NCBI GenBank assembly: GCA_012841845.1
Contig: DUTZ01000062.1
Location: 1 to 8,836 of the forward strand
DNA from: Actinomycetales bacterium
GTDB lineage: Bacteria; Actinomycetota; Actinomycetes; Mycobacteriales; Mycobacteriaceae
Length of the DNA stretch: 8,836 bases
Reading direction: 5' to 3'
Shown: positions 1 to 6,028 of the stretch, one piece after another
Position numbering within the stretch: position 1 is the stretch's first letter
Layout: the number at the start of each line of letters is the position of its first letter
Translations under genes and position numbers: made by a program
The notes under the pieces: generated by a model
Database searches by the model: none
Told to the model about the DNA's origin: nothing
The model's input: only the letters and a program-made list of their open reading frames with translations

Positions 1-129
1 CTCTCCGACCTGAGCGCCCGGCTGGCCAAGTACAAGATGCCGCGCTCGATCGACGTGGTGGACGAGCTGCCGCGGCAGGCCAACGGCAAGCTGGTCAAGC
101 GGACACTCAAGGACCCGTACTGGGCGTAG
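1..129 (+). CDS. Acyl-CoA synthetase (AMP-binding, ANL superfamily), C-terminal fragment
   Basis: The frame is open from the first base and ends with TAG, giving the last 42 residues of a protein whose start lies outside the window. The sequence LAKYKMPRSIDVVDELPRQA followed by NGKLVKR is the typical C-terminal end of ANL adenylating enzymes. The lysine in NGK matches the A10-motif lysine that catalyses adenylate formation, and the ending DPYW is common in actinobacterial FadD proteins. These enzymes activate a carboxylic acid with ATP and join it to coenzyme A. The substrate cannot be told from this piece. It is a different gene from the complete FadD19-type ligase later in the window, whose C-terminus reads KRNPAGKPDYRW. 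A strong hairpin follows the stop codon by about 30 bases. Confidence 0.85.
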   Translation, partial: LSDLSARLAKYKMPRSIDVVDELPRQANGKLVKRTLKDPYWA

Positions 130-159
130 CCGGGGACCTGGACCGGCCCTGAGAACGAC

Positions 160-189
160 CGCACCCCCTGCCGATCGGCAGGGGGTGCG
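160..189. terminator. Strong hairpin between convergent genes, probable bidirectional terminator
   Basis: A perfect inverted repeat has arms CGCACCCCCTGCC (160-172) and GGCAGGGGGTGCG (177-189), with a four-base GATC loop. This 13-bp, very GC-rich stem lies between the stop of the acyl-CoA synthetase on the + strand and the stop of the secreted-protein gene on the - strand, so it could stop transcription from both sides. There is no clear run of T on either side (ATGTTCGG follows on +). That is common for terminators of high-GC actinobacteria but makes intrinsic termination less certain. Confidence 0.75.
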
Positions 190-231
190 ATGTTCGGTGA
201 CAGCGCTGTGCTGCGCTCGGGTGCGGCGGGA

Positions 232-1071
232 TCAGCTGCCGAGGTCGGCGAGCGAACCGGCGAGCGAGCCGAGCGGGGTGCCGGCGATCGAGCCCTGCAC
301 CGGGGTGCAGGTGCCGCTGCCGACCGGGTAGGTGCCGGTCAGGGTGGCGGTGCCGGTCATCGAGGTGGTCCCGGCGGCGACGGGGCCGCCGACCTGGACG
401 CCGACGCCCGTCATGGCGTCGAGATCGCCGAGCTCGTAGGTGAGCGTGTAGCCCTCCTCCGCCGAGCCGGAGACGGTGGGCTGTCCGGCATTGGACCAGT
501 CGTAGTCCGGCATGCCGAACGCATCCTCGCGCGGCTCGAAGAACGACACGCCGACATCATTGGATGTGGGCGCCTCGGTGAAGGTGTTCGGCTCGAACGT
601 CAGGGTGAGGACCGCGTCATTGATCGGCACCTGGGTGGCGACCGGCGTACGCCAGTAGAAGGTGTTGCCGTTGATCCAGTGCTGGAACTGGAGCTCGCCG
701 GGGCTGTCGAAGCCGGAGCTCAGCTCGGAGACGAAGCCGCCATTCGCGGGGCTGTTGACCGGCTCGCCGTTCTGGCCGAGGTAGAGGTCGCTGTCCTCGT
801 CCGACTCGAGAGCGTTGATGGCCTCGGCCACCCAGTTGACGTCGCAGCCGACCGAGCGGTCGCCGTCGACGGTACCCAGGTTGGCGCCGGGAGCGGGGCC
901 GTCGTCCTCGGGCGCGCCGAGGGAGCCGAGCGAACCGGCCGGGATGCTGGAGCCGGCCGCGGTCGAGGCGGCCTGAGCCTCGAGCATGAACTCGGCGGAC
1001 TGGGCGTTGGCGAGGGGAGTGGCCGCCAAGGCGGCGACCGCGAACGCGGCGAGAGTGACGCGAGTGCGCAT
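232..1071 (-). CDS. Secreted protein of unknown function with Sec signal peptide
   Basis: This 279-residue protein has a clear signal peptide: basic start MRTR, hydrophobic core to about residue 17, and an A-N-A motif giving likely cleavage after residue 23. No membrane anchor, sortase signal or lipobox is seen, so the product is probably released or loosely attached to the envelope. The mature part is acidic, with few lysines and exactly two cysteines (76 and 255), which could form a disulfide spanning most of the domain. Residues 125-250 are rich in T, V, G and aromatic residues (FYWRTPV, VLTLTFEP, GYTLTYELG), suggesting a beta-sandwich. Short G-S-L repeats lie at both ends (residues 46-52 and 268-279). 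The ATG at 1071 has an AAGGA ribosome site 9 bases upstream, and the signal peptide begins exactly there. I do not recognise the family. The gene is alone on its strand and faces the aldehyde dehydrogenase across a shared promoter region. Confidence 0.8.
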   Translation of the reverse strand: MRTRVTLAAFAVAALAATPLANAQSAEFMLEAQAASTAAGSSIPAGSLGSLGAPEDDGPAPGANLGTVDGDRSVGCDVNWVAEAINALESDEDSDLYLGQNGEPVNSPANGGFVSELSSGFDSPGELQFQHWINGNTFYWRTPVATQVPINDAVLTLTFEPNTFTEAPTSNDVGVSFFEPREDAFGMPDYDWSNAGQPTVSGSAEEGYTLTYELGDLDAMTGVGVQVGGPVAAGTTSMTGTATLTGTYPVGSGTCTPVQGSIAGTPLGSLAGSLADLGS

Positions 1072-1080
1072 GGATTCTCT

Positions 1081-1085
1081 TCCTT
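1081..1085 (-). promoter_or_regulatory. Ribosome binding site of the secreted-protein gene
   Basis: On the minus strand AAGGA (within AAGGAAGAG) lies 9 bases before the ATG at 1071. It supports this start, which also puts the signal peptide at the N-terminus. Confidence 0.6.
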
Positions 1086-1155
1086 ACGTGTGGAGGGATG
1101 TGACATGGGCGATGTAAACACGTCTCCAAGCGATTGGCTACCCGATAAGAGGTTT

Positions 1156-1169
1156 GTGAAAATATTCAC
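1156..1169. promoter_or_regulatory. Dyad GTGAA-N4-TTCAC, possible operator
   Basis: GTGAA (1156-1160) and TTCAC (1165-1169) are perfect inverted repeats around AATA, in the middle of the AT-rich divergent region. It overlaps the possible promoter elements of both strands, a position where a regulator could act. The arms are only 5 bp and the region is AT-rich, so chance is possible. I do not recognise the binding protein. Confidence 0.3.
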
Positions 1170-1221
1170 CGATTTAGAATCTTCTGTAACGTCCCGTGCT
1201 TCCAGCCGGCTCGCACATGGC

Positions 1222-1235
1222 GAGAACACGTTCTA
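1222..1235. promoter_or_regulatory. KstR-like operator upstream of the aldehyde dehydrogenase
   Basis: GAGAACACGTTCTA fits the KstR consensus TnnAACnnGTTnnA at every fixed base except the first (G for T). The dyad is near perfect: TAGAAC on one arm and GAGAAC on the other. Its 11-base core AACACGTTCTA is identical to the site in front of the fadD19-type gene (6018-6028). KstR is the TetR-family repressor of sterol catabolism in mycobacteria and rhodococci; its consensus is established knowledge, but its action here is inferred from the motif. Confidence 0.6.
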
Positions 1236-1246
1236 CCCTTGGAGCA
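1234..1246 (+). promoter_or_regulatory. Candidate leaderless promoter (-10) of the aldehyde dehydrogenase gene
   Basis: TACCCT (1234-1239) fits the actinobacterial -10 pattern TAnnnT and ends 6 bases before the ATG at 1246, so a transcript could begin on the start codon itself. This would explain the lack of a usable Shine-Dalgarno sequence: GGAG at 1241-1244 is only one base from the ATG. The -10 overlaps the end of the KstR-like operator. The -35 region is weak. A competing promoter is TAGAAT at 1175-1180. Confidence 0.35.
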
Positions 1247-2706
1247 TGGCCACGACCCCCACCGCCCGCGACCTCACGCTCGCGCAGATCCTCGAGCGGC
1301 AGCAGCAGGCCTTCCTCGCCGACCCGCAGCCCGGCGCCAAGATCCGCCGTGACCGCATCAGCCGGCTCAAGAAGCTGGTCCTGGACAACGCCGCCGAGCT
1401 CACCGAGGCCATGCGCGAGGACTACGGCTCCCGCCCCGAGACGCTCTCCACGCTCACCGACATCGCCTCCTCGATCCCGGACCTGGACCACCAGCGCAGC
1501 CACGTCCGCAAGTGGATGAGGCCCACCCGGCCTTCGCGCGCCCTGGACCGCCTGGGCTTCTCCCAACAGATCCGACACGACCCCAAGGGCGTCGTGGGGA
1601 TCATCGGCCCCTGGAACTTCCCGCTCTACCTCACGATCGTCCCCGCGGGCTCCGCGCTGGCCGCCGGCAACCGGGTGATGATCCGCCCGAGCTCGGTCAC
1701 CGCGCACACCACGGAGGTGCTCTGCACGCGGGCGCCCGAATACTTCGCCGTCGACGAGTTGGCCTTCGCCGGCCCCGAACACGGCCGCGGCGCCGACTTC
1801 TCCCGCCTCCCGTACGACCACCTGTTCTTTACCGGCTCGCCCGGCGTCGGCAAGTCCATCGCCCGGGACGCCGCCGAGAACCTCACCCCGGTGACCCTCG
1901 AGCTCGGCGGCAAGAACCCGGTGATCGTGGACACGAGCGCGGACATCGAGCGCACAGCCCGCAACCTCGCCTCCTCCCGCCTCGTCAACGGCGGCCAGGT
2001 GTGCATGTGCCCCGACTACGTGTGGGTGCCCCAGCAGGACATGGACCGCTTCTGCGACATCGTCCTGGACCAGTGGCGCAGCACCCTCCCGGCCATCGCC
2101 GGCAACCCCGAATACACGGCCGTGGTCAACGACTCCAACTACGAGCGGATCGTGGGCCTGATCGACGACGCCGTGGCCAAGGGCGCCACCAAGCAGGACG
2201 CGGCACCGGCGGGGGAGAGCCTTCCCGACCAGGTCACCCGCAAGATCGCGCCCACCCTGCTCACCGGCGTCACCCCGGAGATGGAGATCGACTCCGACGA
2301 GGTGTTCGGCCCCGTCCTCACCGTCTTCGGCTACCAGAGCGTCGAGGAGCCCATCCGGTACATCACCGACCGTCCCAGCCCACTCGTCCTCTACTGGTAC
2401 GGGGAGCAGAACGACCGCTTCGACACCGTCGCCGACCGCACCCGCTCCGGCAACATCTACGGCAACGACTTCGGCATCGGCATGGTCTCCTCCGCCATCC
2501 CCTTTGGCGGCGTCGGCAACTCCGGCATGGGCAACTACCACGGCCACCACGGCTTCCGGACCTTCACCCACGAGCGGGCCGTGGCCATGCACCGCTTCGA
2601 CTACTCGGCCGCCGAGTTCATGGTCCCGCCGTTCGGGCCGGACAAGAAGCGGCAGGCGTCGCTCTACTTTGCCGCCATGCGGCTACGCACCCGGTTCCTC
2701 GGCTGA
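1246..2706 (+). CDS. NAD(P)-dependent aldehyde dehydrogenase, coniferyl/fatty-aldehyde (ALDH3-like) type
   Basis: This 486-residue enzyme oxidises an aldehyde to its carboxylic acid using NAD(P)+. The order of motifs is that of ALDH: GPWNFP with oxyanion asparagine N124, the FTGSPGVGK cofactor loop (195-203), LELGGK with general base E219, GQVC with nucleophile C253, EVFGP near residue 350, and a C-terminal FGGVGNSGMGNYHG typical of ALDH3 and coniferyl-aldehyde enzymes. Its length also fits that short subgroup. Unusually, the cofactor-binding K-P-S-E segment reads R-P-S-S (147-150). The start at 1246 was chosen because upstream in-frame codons (TTA, ATA, CTA, AAA) are unlike the gene and cross the AT-rich promoter region. 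A KstR-like site 10 bases upstream suggests control with sterol catabolism, where it might oxidise a side-chain aldehyde; this is inference. The 3' end overlaps the convergent histidine kinase gene by 24 bp. Confidence 0.9.
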   Translation: MATTPTARDLTLAQILERQQQAFLADPQPGAKIRRDRISRLKKLVLDNAAELTEAMREDYGSRPETLSTLTDIASSIPDLDHQRSHVRKWMRPTRPSRALDRLGFSQQIRHDPKGVVGIIGPWNFPLYLTIVPAGSALAAGNRVMIRPSSVTAHTTEVLCTRAPEYFAVDELAFAGPEHGRGADFSRLPYDHLFFTGSPGVGKSIARDAAENLTPVTLELGGKNPVIVDTSADIERTARNLASSRLVNGGQVCMCPDYVWVPQQDMDRFCDIVLDQWRSTLPAIAGNPEYTAVVNDSNYERIVGLIDDAVAKGATKQDAAPAGESLPDQVTRKIAPTLLTGVTPEMEIDSDEVFGPVLTVFGYQSVEEPIRYITDRPSPLVLYWYGEQNDRFDTVADRTRSGNIYGNDFGIGMVSSAIPFGGVGNSGMGNYHGHHGFRTFTHERAVAMHRFDYSAAEFMVPPFGPDKKRQASLYFAAMRLRTRFLG

Positions 2707-4692
2707 GTCGGCGGGCTCGGCGTCGGCCGACCCGGCCGGCAGGTCCAGGTGGAACGTGGAGCCCTCGCCCTCGCGGGAGGTCACCCGCACCGTGCCGCGG
2801 TGCTCCACCGCGATCTGCCGCACGATCGACAGGCCCAGGCCCGTGCCCGGGATGGACGCGGTCTCCGCGTTGGAGGCCCGGTAGAAGCGGTTGAACAGCT
2901 CCGGAACCTGCGCGGCCGGGATGCCGATGCCCGAGTCCTCGACCGTCGCCACCACCCGGCCGTCGGTGGTGGCCACGGAGACCCGCACCCGGCCGCCGCC
3001 GGGCGTGAACTTGACCGCGTTGGCCACGAGGTTGGTCAGGGCCCGCTCGAGGTGCGCCGGGTCGCCCTCCACGGGGGCGGGGTGGGGGGCGACGACGACG
3101 AGGTCCACGTCCTTCCGCCCGGCCACCGGCAGGAGGTTCTCACCCACGTCCTGCGCCACGGCGGCCATGTCGACCTCGTGGTGCGCGGCCCGGGCGTCGT
3201 TGGCCTCGATGGTGGACAACAGCAGGATGTCCTCGATGATCCCCTGCAGGCGGTGCGTGTTGCGGTCGATCACCTCCACCAGGCGGAGCTGCTCGGGGGT
3301 GAGCTCGCCGGCCGCGCCGTGCGCCAGCATCTCGGCGTAGCCGGAGATCGAGGTGAGCGGCGTCCGCAGCTCGTGGCTCACGGTGGAGACAAAGGCGTCC
3401 TTCTGCCGGTCCAGCTCGCGGAGCTGGCGCACGTTCTCCCGCTCCGCCTCGTAGGCGACCCGCTCGAACAGGGTGCGCGCCACCTTGCCGGCGATGAGCT
3501 CCAGCGCTGAGGTGTCCGCGCCGCGCCACGGGTGCGGGCCCTTCTCGTCGGCCACCACGATGCTGCCCAGGCGCTCCCGGCCCAGGCGGATCGGGACGAT
3601 CATCATGGACCGCGGCGACCCGAGCGGCATCGCGGACGGGTTGACCACCGTGCGGTGGGCGGACGGCTCCGGCGGCGTCGCGGGGAGCATCCGCACCACC
3701 TCGTCGTCACCCAGCGCCGCGTAGGGCCCCGCCGGGTCCGTGTGGAACCGGGTCACCTCCTCGCCGGACGGGGCGCGGTACCGCAGCACGCACAGGTCGC
3801 AGCGCACGGCCTCCGCGATGTCGCGGACGATCGCCTCCACGGCCACCGCCACCACCGACGTCTCCCGCAGCCGCTGGCCCGCCCGCAGCGTCACCGACTG
3901 CATGGTCGTCAGGTGCACCTGCTCCCGCTCGAACTCCCGGGTCTGGTCGAGCATCGAGTTGAGCTCCGCCGCCAGCGTCCGCACCTCGGTGGGGCCGCGG
4001 CCCTCGTCCGCGCGGGCGTCCTCCTCGCCGGCCCGCTGCCGCGCCACCACCTGGTCGAGAGCCTGGATGGGCGCCACGATCGACTCCGTGGCCCGCCGCT
4101 GCCGCCGCCGCCCGTACACCGTGACGGCCGCCATCGCGGCCAGCCCCAGCAGGACGCTCGCGGCGACGATCGCCTGCCGCACGTCCCGCAGCCACCGCCT
4201 CCGGTCCTCGAGGCCGGAGAGCAACTCGGAGGTGGCGTCGGTGAACTCGGTGAAGTGGGCCCCCGGCGCCGCCAGGTCCGACGGGCGACCCTCGCGGACC
4301 AGGTCGGCGGTCCGGTCGGCGTCGTCCCACCACGCCCGTGCCGCCTCGTCCGCGCGCACGGCGAGCTCCCGTGCACCCTCGCCCGGTGCGCGGTCCCGCA
4401 GGCGCTCCAGGTGCCGCAGCGACGCCTCGCGCCGCTGCGGGAAGTCGGCCACGACCTCCGGGTCCTCGGTGCGGTGGTAGAGCCGCAGGTCCGACTGGGC
4501 GGCGTACATCTGGGACGACGCCCGGTGCGCCTCGTCGATCGCCGGCGCGTACCGGAAGGCGATCCGCTCGCTCACCGAGTGCTGCGCGATCATGATCATC
4601 GGCCCCACCAGGGCCAGCACCCACACCATCCACATGAGGCTGCGCACCAGGCGGTGGAGCCGGTCGGCGACGGGGACCGCGGGCGGCGTCAC
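2683..4692 (-). CDS. Membrane sensor histidine kinase with GAF-like domain
   Basis: This 669-residue kinase has one membrane segment at about 18-36, an extracytoplasmic, probably helical region at 37-173 and a second membrane segment at about 174-193. A HAMP-like linker (about 195-250) and a GAF-like domain (about 280-410) follow. Then come the dimerisation domain with the H-box SHELRTPLTSI (phospho-acceptor H440) and the ATPase domain: N-box NLVANAVKF (N558), G1 box EDSGIGIP (D586) and G2 box GTGLGLS (616-622). All key residues are present, so it should be active. The outer part would sense an envelope signal and the GAF part a cytoplasmic one; both ligands are unknown. The GTG start at 4692 shares a GTGA overlap with the stop of the receiver gene, and a GGAGGA lies 12 bases before it. 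The open frame continues upstream, but that part is the receiver gene read out of frame. The C-terminal 24 bp overlap the convergent aldehyde dehydrogenase. Confidence 0.9.
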   Translation of the reverse strand: MTPPAVPVADRLHRLVRSLMWMVWVLALVGPMIMIAQHSVSERIAFRYAPAIDEAHRASSQMYAAQSDLRLYHRTEDPEVVADFPQRREASLRHLERLRDRAPGEGARELAVRADEAARAWWDDADRTADLVREGRPSDLAAPGAHFTEFTDATSELLSGLEDRRRWLRDVRQAIVAASVLLGLAAMAAVTVYGRRRQRRATESIVAPIQALDQVVARQRAGEEDARADEGRGPTEVRTLAAELNSMLDQTREFEREQVHLTTMQSVTLRAGQRLRETSVVAVAVEAIVRDIAEAVRCDLCVLRYRAPSGEEVTRFHTDPAGPYAALGDDEVVRMLPATPPEPSAHRTVVNPSAMPLGSPRSMMIVPIRLGRERLGSIVVADEKGPHPWRGADTSALELIAGKVARTLFERVAYEAERENVRQLRELDRQKDAFVSTVSHELRTPLTSISGYAEMLAHGAAGELTPEQLRLVEVIDRNTHRLQGIIEDILLLSTIEANDARAAHHEVDMAAVAQDVGENLLPVAGRKDVDLVVVAPHPAPVEGDPAHLERALTNLVANAVKFTPGGGRVRVSVATTDGRVVATVEDSGIGIPAAQVPELFNRFYRASNAETASIPGTGLGLSIVRQIAVEHRGTVRVTSREGEGSTFHLDLPAGSADAEPADSAEEPGA

Positions 4693-5066
4693 GTCGCGAG
4701 GATCTCCTCCACCTGCCGCAGCAGGTCCGCGGGGCTGAACGGCTTGAAGACGTAGGCGTCCGCACCCGCGGTGAGCCCCAGGTCCAGGTCGGAGGTGGTG
4801 GCGCGGGCGGTGAGCAGGATGATCCGGGTCTCGGAGACCTCCGGGTCGCGGCGCACCTCGCGCAGCACGTCCAGGCCGTCGACGTCCGGCATGGAGATGT
4901 CCAGCACCGCCAGGTCCGGCTCCCACTCGCGGATCGCGGCCAGCGCGGCGGGCCCGTCGCCGAACGCGCGCACCTCGTAGCCTCCGAGCTCGAGCTTGGT
5001 GGCGACGAGGTCCCGGATGTCCGCGTCGTCGTCGGCGACGAGGATCCGTGCGACCGGTGGGTTCAC
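4689..5066 (-). CDS. Stand-alone response regulator receiver protein (no output domain)
   Basis: The 125 residues make one complete CheY-like receiver domain and nothing else. The acidic pocket D12-D13, phosphorylation site D56 (in VLDISMPDVDG), switch threonine T86 and lysine K108 (in VFKPF) are all in place. It is therefore likely to be phosphorylated by the histidine kinase encoded directly after it, with which it shares a GTGA start/stop overlap. With no DNA-binding or enzymatic domain, it must act by binding a partner or by passing the phosphate on. The GTG start at 5066 was chosen for an AGGAG at 5080-5076, 9 bases upstream, and because the domain begins at VARILVADDD just after it. The gene lies 86 bases downstream of the enoyl-CoA hydratase on the same strand, so read-through from the sterol promoter is possible. 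Confidence 0.9.
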   Translation of the reverse strand: MNPPVARILVADDDADIRDLVATKLELGGYEVRAFGDGPAALAAIREWEPDLAVLDISMPDVDGLDVLREVRRDPEVSETRIILLTARATTSDLDLGLTAGADAYVFKPFSPADLLRQVEEILAT

Positions 5067-5075
5067 GATTCAGGG

Positions 5076-5080
5076 CTCCT
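5076..5080 (-). promoter_or_regulatory. Ribosome binding site of the receiver gene, fixes a GTG start
   Basis: AGGAG on the minus strand lies 9 bases before GTG at 5066. No ATG sits at the domain start, so this site decides the start. TAGGCT (5104-5099, minus strand) upstream fits TAnnnT and could be a local -10, but no good -35 is seen. Confidence 0.6.
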
Positions 5081-5124
5081 GCGTACGGGGTCCGCCCCAG
5101 CCTACGGGGCGCGCCACGCGCGCG

Positions 5125-5156
5125 GGGTCAGTGGCCCCGGGTCACCGCCGGGTCAC
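5125..5156. repeat. Three GGGTCA repeats at the end of the hydratase gene
   Basis: GGGTCA occurs at 5125-5130, 5139-5144 and 5150-5155. The last two are part of a nine-base direct repeat, CCGGGTCAC, at 5137-5145 and 5148-5156, an 11-base (one helical turn) period. The last copy includes the stop codon of the hydratase. The cluster lies just upstream of the receiver gene. It could be a regulator site or chance in GC-rich sequence. Confidence 0.3.
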
Positions 5157-5959
5157 TCGCCGCGGAACTGCGGCGCCCGCTTCTCGGCGAAGGCACGCGG
5201 GCCCTCCTTGGCGTCGGCGGAGGCAAAGACCCTGCCGCCCTCCTCGGCGTCGATCCGGAACGCCTCCTCCTCGTGCAACCCCTCGGACGCACGGATCGTG
5301 CGCATCATGGCCTGCACCGCGAGCGGACCGTTGGCGGCGATCTTCTCGGCGATCCCCATCGCGGTGTCGAGCGCCTCGCCGTCGTCCACCACGTGCCCCA
5401 CGAGGCCGAACCGCTCCGCCTCCTCGGCGGTGAGGTGGCGGCCGGTGAGCAGGATCTCCATGGCCACCGTGTACGGGATCTGCCGCGGCAGCCGCACCGC
5501 CGAGCCGCCCAGCGGGTACAGGCCCCACCGCGCCTCCGAGACGCCGAACTTCGCCGACCGCCCGGCCACGCGGATGTCGGTGCCCTGCAGGATCTCGGTG
5601 CCGCCGGCGATCGCCGGGCCCTCCACCGCCGCGATGAGCGGCTTGGTCAGGCGCCGGCCCTTGAGCAGCGCCGGCAGGCGCGTGAGGTCCCAGCCGCCCT
5701 TCGCGAACTTGTCGCCCGGCGCGTCCGAGTTCATGGCCTTGAGGTCCGCGCCCGCGCAGAAGAACCCGCCCGCGCCGGTGAGGATGCAGGCCCGGATCTC
5801 CGGATCCGAGTCAACCAGGTCCCACGCCGCCTCCATGCCGCGCATCATGGGACCGGAGAGCGCGTTGCGTGCCTCGGGACGGTTCATGGTGACGACGAGG
5901 ACGTGCCCCCGCCGCTCCGTGAGCAGGTGCTGGTCCTCCGGGGTGACGGCGCTGGTCAT
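5153..5959 (-). CDS. echA19: EchA19-type enoyl-CoA hydratase (crotonase family), sterol side-chain beta-oxidation
   Basis: This 268-residue crotonase-fold protein adds water to 2-enoyl-CoA to give 3-hydroxyacyl-CoA. Oxyanion-hole segments FFCAGADL (66-73) and AIAGGTE (116-122) are present, as are both catalytic glutamates: E122 in GGTEIL and E142 in FGVSEARW. Long stretches match M. tuberculosis EchA19 as I remember it, such as [29 protein letters not shown] and [15 protein letters not shown]. The EchA19 family has been linked to steroid enoyl-CoA substrates. The ATG at 5959 was chosen for AGGAGG 4 bases upstream; a longer in-frame start at 6022 would run into the operator. The gene is divergent from the fadD19-type gene, the same arrangement as Rv3515c/Rv3516, with an 80-base gap holding a KstR-like site. 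Substrate is inferred from homology and context. Confidence 0.9.
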   Translation of the reverse strand: MTSAVTPEDQHLLTERRGHVLVVTMNRPEARNALSGPMMRGMEAAWDLVDSDPEIRACILTGAGGFFCAGADLKAMNSDAPGDKFAKGGWDLTRLPALLKGRRLTKPLIAAVEGPAIAGGTEILQGTDIRVAGRSAKFGVSEARWGLYPLGGSAVRLPRQIPYTVAMEILLTGRHLTAEEAERFGLVGHVVDDGEALDTAMGIAEKIAANGPLAVQAMMRTIRASEGLHEEEAFRIDAEEGGRVFASADAKEGPRAFAEKRAPQFRGE

Positions 5960-5963
5960 GGGG

Positions 5964-5969
5964 CCTCCT
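5964..5969 (-). promoter_or_regulatory. Ribosome binding site of echA19, decides the start
   Basis: A full AGGAGG lies on the minus strand 4 bases before ATG at 5959. It favours this start over an in-frame ATG at 6022, which lies inside the regulatory region. The hydratase thus has a normal leader while its divergent neighbour fadD19 has no ribosome site. Confidence 0.7.
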
Positions 5970-6014
5970 GGCAAGTCGTGGAAACGGGAATCAGGGGTTT
6001 CCGTCACGCCAGAC

Positions 6015-6028
6015 GGTAACACGTTCTA
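6015..6028. promoter_or_regulatory. KstR-like operator in the echA19/fadD19 divergent region
   Basis: GGTAACACGTTCTA matches TnnAACnnGTTnnA at all fixed bases but the first. One arm is the full TAGAAC and the other, GGTAAC, is degenerate. It shares AACACGTTCTA exactly with the site before the aldehyde dehydrogenase. It is the only such site I see in the 80-base gap, so it may serve both genes. The site fits the known control of fadD19 and echA19 orthologues by KstR; binding here is inferred. Confidence 0.65.

Larger units (their letters stand above)
1072..1245. promoter_or_regulatory. AT-rich divergent intergenic region with promoters for both flanking genes
   Basis: These 174 bases separate two genes transcribed away from each other. 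The part from about 1110 to 1190 is strikingly AT-rich against the surrounding high-GC DNA, as expected of a promoter region. On the + strand TAGAAT (1175-1180) is a good -10 hexamer (5 of 6 to TATAAT). Its best -35 partner, TTGTGA at 1154-1159, is only 15 bases away. On the - strand TATTTT (1164-1159) is a possible -10 for the secreted-protein gene, without a convincing -35. A 14-bp dyad (1156-1169) and a KstR-like site (1222-1235) lie inside. Individual promoter elements are uncertain. Confidence 0.55.

Noticed and set aside
190..1245. Very long + strand open frame that joins the antisense of the secreted-protein gene to the aldehyde dehydrogenase
   Set aside because: The part before 1246 is arginine-, glycine- and alanine-rich shadow sequence of the minus-strand gene, then AT-rich intergenic DNA. 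The dehydrogenase family starts near 1246.
1105..1245. Alternative start of the aldehyde dehydrogenase at ATG 1105, which has GGAGG 8 bases upstream and is in frame
   Set aside because: The ribosome site is better than at 1246, but the 47 added codons include TTA, ATA, CTA, GTA and AAA, unlike the rest of the gene, and cover the promoter region and the KstR-like operator. Proteomic N-termini would settle it.
4693..4926. Upstream extension of the histidine kinase reading frame
   Set aside because: This stretch codes for the receiver protein in another frame; its translation here is low-complexity G/R/A/P. The GTG at 4692 directly precedes the first membrane segment.
5131..5145. Small hairpin (GTGGCC / GGTCAC) after the hydratase as a terminator
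   Set aside because: Only six pairs including a G-T pair, no T-run, and it overlaps the GGGTCA repeats. Not enough to claim that the hydratase and receiver are separate transcripts.
5980..6002. Inverted repeat GGAAAC / GTTTCC in the hydratase leader
   Set aside because: Six-base arms 11 bases apart with no extension; it could be a weak hairpin or operator half-sites, but it is within what chance allows.
5960..6022. Longer hydratase starting at ATG 6022 on the minus strand
   Set aside because: The extension would run through the KstR-like operator and lacks a ribosome site, whereas ATG 5959 has AGGAGG and matches the family's length.
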